Positions 24,567-31,986 of a DNA stretch of 64,000 bases are shown here, in pieces. A model generated the notes under the pieces. That model was given only the letters and a program-made list of their open reading frames with translations. It ran no database searches and was not told the DNA's origin. The stretch is from positions 1 to 64,000 of the forward strand of contig NZ_JADG01000020.1 of NCBI RefSeq assembly GCF_000518265.1. Direction: 5' to 3'. Each line of letters opens with the position of its first letter. Position 1 is the stretch's first letter. Both the position numbers and the translations under genes were made by a program. This stretch comes from Actinomadura oligospora ATCC 43269. GTDB lineage: Bacteria > Actinomycetota > Actinomycetes > Streptosporangiales > Streptosporangiaceae.

Positions 24567-25520
24567 TCAGGCTCGGCGGTACGGCGGAAGATCGTTCGGG
24601 GGTTCGGTCCGACCGTACCCGGCGTCCCAGCGGGGGTCGTGGCCTCCGTGGTTGTGAGTCGGGTGGTTGTGAGTCGGGTGGTTGTGAGTCGGGTGGTTGT
24701 GAGTCGGGTGGTAGGGGGTCTGGTGGTTGGGGGTCTGGTGGTTGGGGGTCTGGTGGTCGGGGGTCTGGTGGTTGGGGGCTCGGTGGCCGTGGGGCCGGTG
24801 GTCGCGGGGTGCGAGGGGGATGTCGGGACGGGTGACGCCGGTGTCGGGGAGGGCCGTGCGGGAACGGCGGTTGCGGACGATGCGGACGGCCAGGAACGCG
24901 ACGGCCGCCAGGACGACGACCACCAGGACGCCCTTGCTGAAGACGCCGACGGACTCCCCGACCACATGCCAGTTGTCGCCGAGCCAGTATCCGGCCATCA
25001 CGAACAGGGTGTTCCAGATCGCGCTGCCCAGCGTCGTCAGCAGGAGGAAGGGCGCGAGCGCCATCCGCTCCACCCCGGCGGGGACGGAGATCAGGCTGCG
25101 GAAGATCGGGATCATCCGGCCGAAGAACACCGCCTTGGTGCCGTGCCGGGCGAACCACGCCTCGGTGCGGTCGAGGTCCTCCAGCTTCACCAGGGGCAGC
25201 CAGTCCACGATGGCCCGCACCCGGTCGCGGCCGATCGCGCCGCCGATGCCGTAGAGCGCGAGGGCGCCCATGACCGAGCCGAGCGTCGTCCAGACCAGCG
25301 CCGCGACCAGGTTCATGTCGCCGCGCGCCGCCGTGAACCCCGCCAGCGGGAGGATCACCTCGCTCGGCAGCGGCGGGAACAGGTTCTCCAGGGCGATCGC
25401 GATGCCCGCGCCGGGCGCGCCGAGGCTTTCCATCAGGTCGATGGCCCAGCCGGTGATGCCGCCCTCGCCCGCCGAGGCCCCGGCTGCGGCGACCGTCCAT
25501 CCCGTCGTTGTTTCGATCAT
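24567..25520 (-). CDS. DedA-family membrane protein with histidine-rich repeat tail
   Basis: A 317-residue protein. Residues 1-205 are a DedA/SNARE-associated (VTT) domain: ENLFPPLPSEVILPLAGFTA, GSVMGALALYGIGGAIGRDR, FFGRMIPIFRSLISVPAGVE and LGSAIWNTLFVMAGYWLGDN. DedA proteins flip phospholipids or undecaprenyl phosphate across the membrane. The cytoplasmic tail is unusual: nine tandem five-residue units of the NHQTP and THNHP kind, rich in His, from a 15-bp DNA repeat at 24648-24782. The ATG at 25520 opens MIETTTGW; an upstream ATG would add 27 residues without family match. First gene of a likely operon with the kinase and regulator. Confidence 0.88.
   Translation of the reverse strand: MIETTTGWTVAAAGASAGEGGITGWAIDLMESLGAPGAGIAIALENLFPPLPSEVILPLAGFTAARGDMNLVAALVWTTLGSVMGALALYGIGGAIGRDRVRAIVDWLPLVKLEDLDRTEAWFARHGTKAVFFGRMIPIFRSLISVPAGVERMALAPFLLLTTLGSAIWNTLFVMAGYWLGDNWHVVGESVGVFSKGVLVVVVLAAVAFLAVRIVRNRRSRTALPDTGVTRPDIPLAPRDHRPHGHRAPNHQTPDHQTPNHQTPNHQTPYHPTHNHPTHNHPTHNHPTHNHGGHDPRWDAGYGRTEPPNDLPPYRRA
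24648..24782 (+). repeat. 15-bp tandem repeat, nine units, inside the DedA gene
   Basis: Four units of GTGGTTGTGAGTCGG are followed by five of the variant GTGGTTGGGGGTCTG (plus-strand reading). The unit is a multiple of three, so copy-number change would lengthen or shorten the DedA tail without breaking the frame. Confidence 0.9.
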
Positions 25521-25858
25521 GGTCACAACGTTAGGAACGGCGGTTCCGGCGCACCATGAGGTCCACCGCCCACCCTCTTCCGGCCTTCCAGAGCCCGCCA
25601 CCTGCGGTAAACCCCACCACCGGCGGGCGGGTCGGTCCGTCGCGGGCGGCGCGCGGAGGAGGGCCGTCCCGATTGTTCGGCATAGGGGTTATGGACCATG
25701 TTGGGCGGAATTTCGGACATTGCCGTTTCATGATCGGAATTCCACCTCCACGGTGATCGACTTTTCCGATAACACTCTTTCCGATAGCGTTCGCTCGGCT
25801 TTGTGAAGTGAATTCATGATCCGACTTCCCCGCAGCACGATCATGAAAGGATTCCGCG
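25521..25858. other. Divergent intergenic region with TTTCCGATA direct repeat
   Basis: About 340 bp between the DedA start and the zinc-finger membrane protein. It is less GC-rich than its surroundings in its right half and contains TTTCCGATA twice (25763-25771 and 25778-25786, 15 bp apart), possibly a regulator or promoter element for the right-hand gene. No gene seen. Confidence 0.45.
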
Positions 25859-26371
25859 ATGGTCTTGGCCGTGATCGTGATCGTCGGCCTGCTGACGTTG
25901 CTGGCCGCGTTGCGGCGCGCCGCGCCCCGTCCGCACCCCGCCGTCACGGCTGGTCAGGCCACCGAAACGGCGGCCGGCGGACACCCGGAGTCCCTGACCG
26001 CCGAGCTCGAGCCGGCCGCGGAGGAGTACCTCGCCTGGCTCGCCGACCACCACTGGCCCGCCGACGACTACCTCGACCTGGAACAGCAGTGGCGGCACGA
26101 GCTCGGAATGCTCGACCTCACCGAGGTCCCGCACTGCCCGAGCTGCCTGCTGCGCCGCGAGGACGTGTGGCCGTGCCCCCGCTGCGGGCGCCTGCTGCAC
26201 TCGTCCTGCGGCCACGGGATGCGCCGCCGCCCGGTCGCCGAGCCGTACCGCGCGCTCGGACTGGGCAGCGAGCCCGAGGCCGTCGTGGCCGAGTGGATCT
26301 GCACCGGATGCGCCTCGGTCGTCGGACTCGACGTCGAGAACGACTCGGACCCGTCGGGCCCGCTTTCCTGA
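25859..26371 (+). CDS. Membrane-anchored zinc-finger protein with EEYLAWLA motif
   Basis: A 170-residue protein of no known family that I recognise. Residues 2-20 are a hydrophobic anchor. A linker leads to PESLTAEL (43-50) and EEYLAWLADHHWPADDYL (55-72). Then comes a putative zinc-binding cluster: C93-x2-C96, C106-x2-C109, H114-x2-C117 and C148-x2-C151, the spacing of RING/PHD-like treble clefs. The anchor and the two motifs recur with the same spacing in the 84-residue protein at 31149-31403, so the two are paralogues and only this one has the finger. The ATG at 25859 has AAAGGA 7 nt upstream. Single gene; function unknown. Confidence 0.75.
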   Translation: MVLAVIVIVGLLTLLAALRRAAPRPHPAVTAGQATETAAGGHPESLTAELEPAAEEYLAWLADHHWPADDYLDLEQQWRHELGMLDLTEVPHCPSCLLRREDVWPCPRCGRLLHSSCGHGMRRRPVAEPYRALGLGSEPEAVVAEWICTGCASVVGLDVENDSDPSGPLS

Positions 26372-26406
26372 CGATCAATACGCAAAGGTAAAGAGTTAGC
26401 CAAGAG

Positions 26407-26420
26407 GCCCGCTTTCGGGC
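26407..26420. terminator. Small hairpin between converging genes
   Basis: GCCCG-CTTT-CGGGC (26407-26420) between the stop of the zinc-finger gene and that of the molybdopterin oxidoreductase. Short but well placed. Confidence 0.4.
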
Positions 26421-26431
26421 ACTGGTGATCA

Positions 26432-28645
26432 TTAATTCACCGTGTCCGTAATCGGGCGTCCGGTTCGCTCCCCGGTGTCCTCCGTGTTCGATTCCCGCAC
26501 CACGGGCCCCACCTTCACCGGGATCCCGTTCAGGCGGGCCATCCCGGCCGGTTTCTCCAGGTCATCCGGCTTCGGCGAGGCCAGGACGTTGACGTTCGCG
26601 CCGCCGCCCGCGTTCGCGACGCGCCAGCCGCCGCCCCCGTGTCCCCACCCGTGCGGAACGGCCACGACACCGGGCGTGACCTCGTCCGTAATCGCGACCG
26701 GGAGCCGGATCGTCCCGTGTGCGGACGTGATCTCGCAGAGGGCTCCGTCTTCGAGGCCGTAGCGAGCGGCGTCCTGCGGGTGGATTCGTGCGGTGTGCGT
26801 ACGCGCGCGCATGAGGGACGGCGCGTTGTGCATCCAGGAGTTGTGCGAGCGCGGCTCGCGGAGGCCGATCAGGCGGAGCGGAAGGTGCGAGGGCGTCGGC
26901 GGGGTGGTCCGCAGGTGCTCGATCTCGGCGAGGATCACGTCCGGCGCCAGGTGGACGCGGCGGTCGGAGTGGGTGATGCGGCGGCGCAGGCGTCCGGTCG
27001 GCTGATGGTCGGCGAGGACGATCCCGTGCGGGTTCTTCTGGAGTTTCCGGAGGCTCAGGCCACCCGGCCGAAGCCCGAACCTGTCGCCGCGCGGGCCGGT
27101 CCGCAGCAGCGCGTCCACCATCAGGCGCGGGGACGGACGCAGCCCGAGGCGGTGAGCGAGACGTTGCGGACCGAGCGCGCCGATGCCGATGCCCATGCGC
27201 GTGGCGAGTTCGTCGATCACCTCCCACTCCTGGCGGGCCTCGCCGCGCGGCGGAACGACGGCCTCGGTCCAGGTGACGTAGGGGGTCAGGTAGTTCTGCA
27301 GGAAGGGCAGCGGGAGGTCCTCGCGCTCGAGGAAGGTGGTCGCGGGCAGGACGTAGTCCGCCTTGCGGCCGGTCTCGGTCACGTAGAGATCGATGCAGAC
27401 CAGCAGGTCGAGCTCGTCCAGGGCGGCGTCGAGCGCGGTCGCTCCGGGGACCGACAGCAGCGGGTTGCCCGCCGAGACGATCAGCGCGCGCATCCGTCCC
27501 GGACCGGGCGTGGTGATCTCGTCGGCCATGATCCCCGCGGGGAAGGTGCCGAGGACGTCGGGGAAGCCACCGATCCGGGACCGCGTGCGACCGTAGGTGC
27601 CGAGGCCGGAAAGTCTGACGATCTCGTCCACCGGCAGCGGCGACTCCCCGAAGATCGCGCCGCCCGGACGGTCGAGGTTGCCGGTCACGGCGTTGACCGC
27701 GTCGATGAGGAACGCGACGAGTGTGGCGTGCGCGCCGAGACAGGTTCCGGTCCGTCCGTAAACGACGGCGTGGGGCGCGGCGGCGAGATCGTGCGCCAGG
27801 CTTCGCGCCGCGTCCGGGGCGACACCGCTGTGCGCACGCGTCCGCTCGGGTGGGAAGCCGCGGACGAGGGCGCGGAGGGTCGCCAGTCCCCGGGTCTGAC
27901 CGGCGCAGGTGTCGATGTCGGCGAGGCCGTCCTCGAAGAGCACGTTGAGCAGCGAGAGCAGCAGCCAGGCATCGCCGTCCGGCGCGATCGGCAGGTGCTC
28001 GAACGCCCGCGCGGTCTCGGTCCGGCGCGGATCGCCGACGACGACGCGTCCGCCTCGCCCGACGACCCCCTTCAGGCTCTCGCGGATGCGCGGCACGCTG
28101 ACCAGGCTCCCGTGCGAGACGAGCGGGTTCGCGCCGAGCATCAGCAGGAAATCGGTCCGCTCGATATCGGGGAGCGGGACGAGGTGCGGCGCGCCGTAGA
28201 GCAGGGCGCTCGCGGCGAACCGGCTGTTGGTGTCCTGTGAACCCGCCGAATAGAGGTGGGGCGAGCCGAGCGCGCGCATGAACCCGTTCAGCCACAGCGG
28301 ATGCGTGTACGAGAACGTGGCCGGGTTGCCGAAGTACCAGCCGATCGCGTCGCCGCCGTGCTCGCGGCGCAGGGCGTTCAGCCTCCGGGCGATGTCGCCG
28401 AGCGCCTCGTCCCAGGTCACGGGCTCGAACTCGCCGTCCGGCGTGCGCCGCAGCGGCTGGACGACCCGGTCCGGATCGTTCTGCACCTCGGTCATCGCTA
28501 TGCCCTTCGGGCACGCGAAGCCCCGCGACAGCGGATGCGCCCGGTCGGCGCGGATCGCGGTCACGACGCCGTCCTCGACGGTCGCCGTCAACCCGCAGAG
28601 CGGCTCACAGATCCGGCAGTAAGTGACTACTTCGCCCATGGGCAC
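26432..28645 (-). CDS. Molybdopterin-dependent oxidoreductase (FdhA/NasA-like)
   Basis: A 737-residue member of the DMSO-reductase superfamily. The N-terminal 4Fe-4S site is intact: YCRICEPLCGLTA with C10, C13 and C17, then FACPKG with the fourth Cys near 45. The bis-MGD binding region follows. Around GSQDTNSRFAASALLYG, where formate dehydrogenases and nitrate reductases carry the Sec or Cys metal ligand, no Cys is present, so the Mo ligand is Ser, Asp or none and the substrate is open. The C-terminal dinucleotide-binding domain shows LIGLREPRSHNSWMHNAPSL. No Tat signal, so cytoplasmic. The GTG at 28645 has GGAGGGGG 7 nt upstream; an ATG two codons later is possible. No small subunits are nearby. 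Confidence 0.83.
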   Translation of the reverse strand: MPMGEVVTYCRICEPLCGLTATVEDGVVTAIRADRAHPLSRGFACPKGIAMTEVQNDPDRVVQPLRRTPDGEFEPVTWDEALGDIARRLNALRREHGGDAIGWYFGNPATFSYTHPLWLNGFMRALGSPHLYSAGSQDTNSRFAASALLYGAPHLVPLPDIERTDFLLMLGANPLVSHGSLVSVPRIRESLKGVVGRGGRVVVGDPRRTETARAFEHLPIAPDGDAWLLLSLLNVLFEDGLADIDTCAGQTRGLATLRALVRGFPPERTRAHSGVAPDAARSLAHDLAAAPHAVVYGRTGTCLGAHATLVAFLIDAVNAVTGNLDRPGGAIFGESPLPVDEIVRLSGLGTYGRTRSRIGGFPDVLGTFPAGIMADEITTPGPGRMRALIVSAGNPLLSVPGATALDAALDELDLLVCIDLYVTETGRKADYVLPATTFLEREDLPLPFLQNYLTPYVTWTEAVVPPRGEARQEWEVIDELATRMGIGIGALGPQRLAHRLGLRPSPRLMVDALLRTGPRGDRFGLRPGGLSLRKLQKNPHGIVLADHQPTGRLRRRITHSDRRVHLAPDVILAEIEHLRTTPPTPSHLPLRLIGLREPRSHNSWMHNAPSLMRARTHTARIHPQDAARYGLEDGALCEITSAHGTIRLPVAITDEVTPGVVAVPHGWGHGGGGWRVANAGGGANVNVLASPKPDDLEKPAGMARLNGIPVKVGPVVRESNTEDTGERTGRPITDTVN

Positions 28646-28699
28646 GATTCTGCCCCCTCCCCCGCGCCGACGCCCCGGCGGGCCGGGAAACTCCGGCGA

Positions 28700-29416
28700 T
28701 CAGGGGAGGCGGGGGTCGCTGACCTGGTGGCCCTCCCTGAGGCGTCCGCCCGCCCGGTCGAGGATCTCCCGGACGGTCACGTTCAGCCGCACCGGGTCGT
28801 GGAGGCCGCCGACGAGGCGGTCGGCCAGGTTCGGATCGTGATCGTGGAGTTCGCGCAGGAGCCACTTGCCGGTGCCCTGCCAGTGCCGGCCCGTCAGAAG
28901 CGCGAGCTGCGCGGCCTTGGTCATGAGCCTGGCGATGATGAACGCGATCTCCGCTTGGTCCCAGGTGCCCGCGAGGTCGTCGAGCAGATCGGTGACCTCG
29001 TAGCGCGCCTCGTCCAGTTCGGCCTGGGTCGCCTCGGCCGGGCCCTGCGCCAGGCGGTCGCGCATCTCCTCCTGGAGGCGCGCTCCCAGGCCGTCGCGGT
29101 CACGCACGATGACACCGTCGGCGATGAGCCGGGGGATTCCGGGCCATCGGCGTGCCAGGTTGTTGTCACAGTAGGCGGCGAGCGTCTCCTCATCGTGGAT
29201 CAGCGTCTCTACCGGCCATCCCTCCCAGCCGAGGGATCGCCGCACGGGGCGTTCTCGGGTCTCGGTGACCACCACCATGTCGAGGTCGGACATGGGCGTC
29301 CGCCGCTCGGTGAGCGCGCTGCCGCCCACGATGACCGTCAGGGCGTCGCCGAAGAGGTGCTCGGCGAGCCCGCGGGCGGCCTCGACGGGCTCCGGCCGTT
29401 CCCCATCTTTGATCAC
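28700..29416 (-). CDS. Nucleotidyltransferase-fold protein
   Basis: A 238-residue protein with a polymerase-beta-type nucleotidyltransferase core at the N-terminus: GGSALTERRTPMSDLDMVVV gives the Gly-Ser motif (32-33) and the metal-binding pair D44 and D46. The C-terminal half is helical, with AEIAFIIARLMTKAAQLALL and TGRHWQGTGKWLLREL. This layout resembles stand-alone aminoglycoside-nucleotidyltransferase-like and MNT-type proteins. It could transfer AMP to a small molecule or protein; no HEPN partner lies beside it. It sits 19 bp after the MarR gene and 54 bp before the molybdopterin enzyme, on the same strand. Confidence 0.75.
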   Translation of the reverse strand: MIKDGERPEPVEAARGLAEHLFGDALTVIVGGSALTERRTPMSDLDMVVVTETRERPVRRSLGWEGWPVETLIHDEETLAAYCDNNLARRWPGIPRLIADGVIVRDRDGLGARLQEEMRDRLAQGPAEATQAELDEARYEVTDLLDDLAGTWDQAEIAFIIARLMTKAAQLALLTGRHWQGTGKWLLRELHDHDPNLADRLVGGLHDPVRLNVTVREILDRAGGRLREGHQVSDPRLP

Positions 29417-29435
29417 GGGGACGATTCTGCCCGTT

Positions 29436-29888
29436 CTACTCCTCGGCGGCGTTGTAGCGGACCAGGTATCCGGCGAACCGGGTCAGATCGTCGTCGGACC
29501 AGTCCTGGAGGCGGTCAGTGATCGCCTCGTGTCGGCGGCGGACGGCCTCGTCCAGCAGTTCGCGGCCCGCCTCGGTCGGCGCGAGCCGCTGCCCGCGCGC
29601 GTGCGCGGGGTCGGCGTGCCGTTCGACCAAACCGAGGCGTTCGAGCGCGGCGATCTGGCGGCTGACCGTGGACTTGTCGAGCAGGAAGTAGTCGGCGAGA
29701 TCGACCGCGCGGCACCCGCCGGTCTCGGTCAGGTGGCTGAGCAGGCTGTAGGAGACCAGGGACAGGTCCGGGTGGGCGCGCCCGGCGATCGCCCGTGCCC
29801 GGCGGGCCAGCGCGGTCAGCTCCCAGCGGATCTTCTCCAGGGCCTCGTCCCGGGGGTGTCCATCGTCACGTTCCGTCACGGCGTCCAT
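29436..29888 (-). CDS. MarR-family transcriptional regulator
   Basis: A 150-residue winged-helix regulator. SLVSYSLLSHLTETGGCRAV, DLADYFLLDKSTVSRQIAAL (recognition helix) and LERLGLVERHADPAHARGQR (wing) are visible. The ATG at 29888 directly abuts a 17-bp palindrome that is repeated once more before the divergent membrane-protein gene, so it almost surely controls itself and that gene. Longer reading frames upstream are shadows of the divergent gene. Confidence 0.9.
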   Translation of the reverse strand: MDAVTERDDGHPRDEALEKIRWELTALARRARAIAGRAHPDLSLVSYSLLSHLTETGGCRAVDLADYFLLDKSTVSRQIAALERLGLVERHADPAHARGQRLAPTEAGRELLDEAVRRRHEAITDRLQDWSDDDLTRFAGYLVRYNAAEE

Positions 29889-29905
29889 AGTTGTATAGTA
29901 CAACT
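29889..29905. promoter_or_regulatory. MarR operator 1 (AGTTGTA-TAG-TACAACT)
   Basis: A 17-bp palindrome with perfect 7-bp arms touching the MarR start codon. Identical arms recur at 29914-29930 with centres 25 bp apart. Tight binding here would block both transcription and any leaderless start of marR. Confidence 0.85.
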
Positions 29906-29913
29906 TATCGCGT

Positions 29914-29930
29914 AGTTGTATTTTACAACT
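29914..29930. promoter_or_regulatory. MarR operator 2 (AGTTGTA-TTT-TACAACT)
   Basis: Second copy of the 17-bp palindrome, arms identical to the first. It ends 18 bp before the ATG of the divergent membrane protein and overlaps its expected promoter or leader. Confidence 0.85.
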
Positions 29931-29948
29931 CACCTGGATGGGAGGACC

Positions 29949-30983
29949 ATGACGAGCTCCGGCGACACGCGCGCCACCCTGCGCCACCTCTTCGGCCACC
30001 TGTTCGTCCCGCTGCTGATGTGCGTCGGGATGGGCCTCGCCTACCTCGGCGCGTTCCACAAGCCGGAGCCGCACGACCTCAGGGTCGCGATCGTCGGGAG
30101 CGGCCCGCAGACGCAGATCCTCGCGCAGACGCTGAAGGACAGGGCGGCCGACGCCCTCGACGTCCGGACCGTCCCGTCCCGCGACGCCGCCGTCGCGCAG
30201 CTCAAGGACCAGAAGATCTTCGGCGCGTACGCGCCCGCCTCCCCCTCCCCCGAGCTCCTGGTCGCCTCGGCCGGTTCCGACACCACCGCGACGGTCGTCC
30301 AGAAGGTGTTCACCGACGTCGCGTCCGCGCAGCACGCCCCGCTGAAGGTCACCGACGTCGCGCCGCCCGCCAAGGGCGACCCGACCGCGCAGGGCCTGTT
30401 CTTCCTGCTCGTCGCGCTGAGCATCGGCTCCTACACCTCGGTCGCCGCGATCGGGGGCGCCGGCGCGCCCCTCCGCATGCGGTTGCGCGCCCTGATCGCC
30501 GTCGGGACGGGCGTGGTCGTCGGCGCCATCGGCACCCTGCTCGCCGGACCGGTCTTCCACCTCGTCGACCACGACCTGCCCGCGTTGTTCGGGATGTCCG
30601 TCCTGTACTCGACCGGCATCCTGCTGATCGGCGTCGGCCTGCACACCTTCCTCAAGCGCTTCACGATGCTGGCGATGATGGTCCTGTTCGTGATGCTGAA
30701 CTTCACCACCGCCGGCGGCGTCTTCCGTCCCGAACTCCAGAGCGGCTTCTTCGCCTCACTCCACTCGTTCTGGACGGGCGCGGGCTTCGTCGAGGGCGTC
30801 CGCGGCCTGGTCTACTTCGACGGCCACGCCCTCGGCGGCCACCTGCTCACACTCGCCTTCTGGCTGCTGGCGGGCGTCGTCCTCGTGGGCCTGGCCGCCC
30901 TCCACGAATCCCGGATCCGCCCTGCCCTCGTCCCCACGCGCGAGGACCTCGAGCAGGAACTGGAAGAGGCCGTCCCCGCGTGA
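29949..30983 (+). CDS. Multi-span membrane protein of ABC-2/YhgE-Pip-like type
   Basis: A 344-residue membrane protein. One span near residues 16-36 (LFVPLLMCVGMGLAYLGAF) is followed by an outside domain of about 110 residues (RVAIVGSGPQTQILAQTLKD and onward), then about five spans from residue 145 on. This is the topology of ABC-2-type permease and YhgE/Pip (phage infection protein) families, but no ATPase is nearby. The ATG at 29949 has GGGAGGA before it. Regulation by the divergent MarR repressor suggests an inducible role in export of a toxic compound or lipid; the cargo is unknown. Confidence 0.72.
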   Translation: MTSSGDTRATLRHLFGHLFVPLLMCVGMGLAYLGAFHKPEPHDLRVAIVGSGPQTQILAQTLKDRAADALDVRTVPSRDAAVAQLKDQKIFGAYAPASPSPELLVASAGSDTTATVVQKVFTDVASAQHAPLKVTDVAPPAKGDPTAQGLFFLLVALSIGSYTSVAAIGGAGAPLRMRLRALIAVGTGVVVGAIGTLLAGPVFHLVDHDLPALFGMSVLYSTGILLIGVGLHTFLKRFTMLAMMVLFVMLNFTTAGGVFRPELQSGFFASLHSFWTGAGFVEGVRGLVYFDGHALGGHLLTLAFWLLAGVVLVGLAALHESRIRPALVPTREDLEQELEEAVPA

Positions 30984-30996
30984 CACCTCTCCTCGC

Positions 30997-31014
30997 CCCC
31001 GGTTCCGGCCGGGG
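30997..31014 (+). terminator. Weak hairpin after the MarR-controlled membrane protein
   Basis: CCCCGG (30997-31002) pairs with CCGGGG (31009-31014), 14 bp past the stop at 30983. Short stem, no T-run. Confidence 0.3.
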
Positions 31015-31148
31015 TCGAGGCATGGTCCAACTCCGGTGAAACTTCGCAAGATCCCTCCCCCATGCGCGGCATGTCGTTCCGACGTCCGATAGGTGCCTCT
31101 AGTAGCGTTCAACTGTTTTGCTCCTTACGTACGGAAGGACGGCAGGGG

Positions 31149-31403
31149 TTGATCGCAGCTCTGGTCCTTGCCACGCTCGCCGGCCTTTTCGCCACCCTGT
31201 GCCTGCCGCGCCTCCTCCGCGCCATGCCCCCGCGCACCCCGGAGCCCCCGCCCCCGTACCCCGAGTCCATGACCGCCGAGCTCCCGCCCGGCGACGAGGA
31301 GTACCTCGCCTGGCTGGCCAACGACCTCTGGCCCGAGGACGAGTACCTCGAGGACGACCCCAACCGCAAAGGCGAATCCGACGGCGGCCCCATCCCCGCC
31401 TGA
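31149..31403 (+). CDS. Small membrane protein with EEYLAWLA motif (paralogue of 25859-26371)
   Basis: An 84-residue protein. The TTG at 31149 is chosen because GGAAGGA lies 9 nt upstream and because translation then begins with the hydrophobic anchor (residues 2-20), as in the paralogue. A Pro-rich linker leads to PESMTAEL (38-45) and EEYLAWLANDLWPEDEYL (50-67), followed by a short charged tail. The two motifs have the same distance from each other as in the 170-residue zinc-finger protein 5 kb away. I do not recognise the family; conserved Trp, Tyr and acidic residues suggest a protein-binding helix near the membrane. Confidence 0.65.
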   Translation: MIAALVLATLAGLFATLCLPRLLRAMPPRTPEPPPPYPESMTAELPPGDEEYLAWLANDLWPEDEYLEDDPNRKGESDGGPIPA

Positions 31404-31528
31404 CTCCCTGCCACATCATGACTCACACGTCGCATCTGTCAGGGGCGTTCGAACGTCGTCTCCGTCCTGGACCGCCTGAGCGTTCGTGTGGTCCCGGCTG
31501 GGTTCTTCAGGGGCACTAGCCTGGTTCG

Positions 31529-31891
31529 GTGGAGAGCATCGAGGAGCTGGCCGGGCGGTTGCGGGAGTTCGCCGCCGAGCGGGACTGGGAGCAGTTCCAC
31601 ACGCCCAAGAATCTGGCGATGGCGCTCTCGGGCGAGGTCGGTGAGCTGGTCGCCGAGCTGCAGTGGCTCACGCCCGAGCAGAGCGTCCGCGTGATGGACG
31701 ATCCGGAGGCGGGCGCGCGGGTCCGGGCCGAGCTGGGCGACGTGTTCTCCTATCTGACACGGCTGGCCGACGTCCTGGGCGTCGACCTGCTGGAGGCCGC
31801 GGCCGACAAGATGGCGGAGGGGGCTCTGCGCTACGACCCCGAGACCTACCGCGGCTCCGCGCGCAAAGCCCCTCCCCTTCGGCCTACCTGA
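31529..31891 (+). CDS. MazG-like nucleotide pyrophosphohydrolase
   Basis: A 120-residue all-alpha NTP pyrophosphatase, which cleaves (d)NTPs to monophosphates. The metal site is intact: E36-x2-E39 in LSGEVGELVAELQWL and E68-x2-D71 in RAELGDVFSYL. The preceding FHTPKNLAMA matches the single-domain group related to RS21-C6/dCTP pyrophosphatases. GTG start at 31529, with TAGCCT about 7 nt upstream as a possible -10 box, so possibly leaderless. The nuclease-helicase gene follows 95 bp later on the same strand. Confidence 0.87.
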   Translation: MESIEELAGRLREFAAERDWEQFHTPKNLAMALSGEVGELVAELQWLTPEQSVRVMDDPEAGARVRAELGDVFSYLTRLADVLGVDLLEAAADKMAEGALRYDPETYRGSARKAPPLRPT

Positions 31892-31986
31892 ACGTCGGCG
31901 TCCACCGATAATCTCTTCGCGTAAGCGTTAGCGGCCCGACGGGCTTCTGTTGAGCGTCCCTGGGGACGGTCTGCGGACACGCTCCC

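Noticed and set aside
28700..29416. HEPN/MNT toxin-antitoxin pair
   Set aside because: The nucleotidyltransferase has the GS...DxD motif, but no HEPN-type neighbour is visible and the adjacent genes are MarR and a molybdoenzyme.
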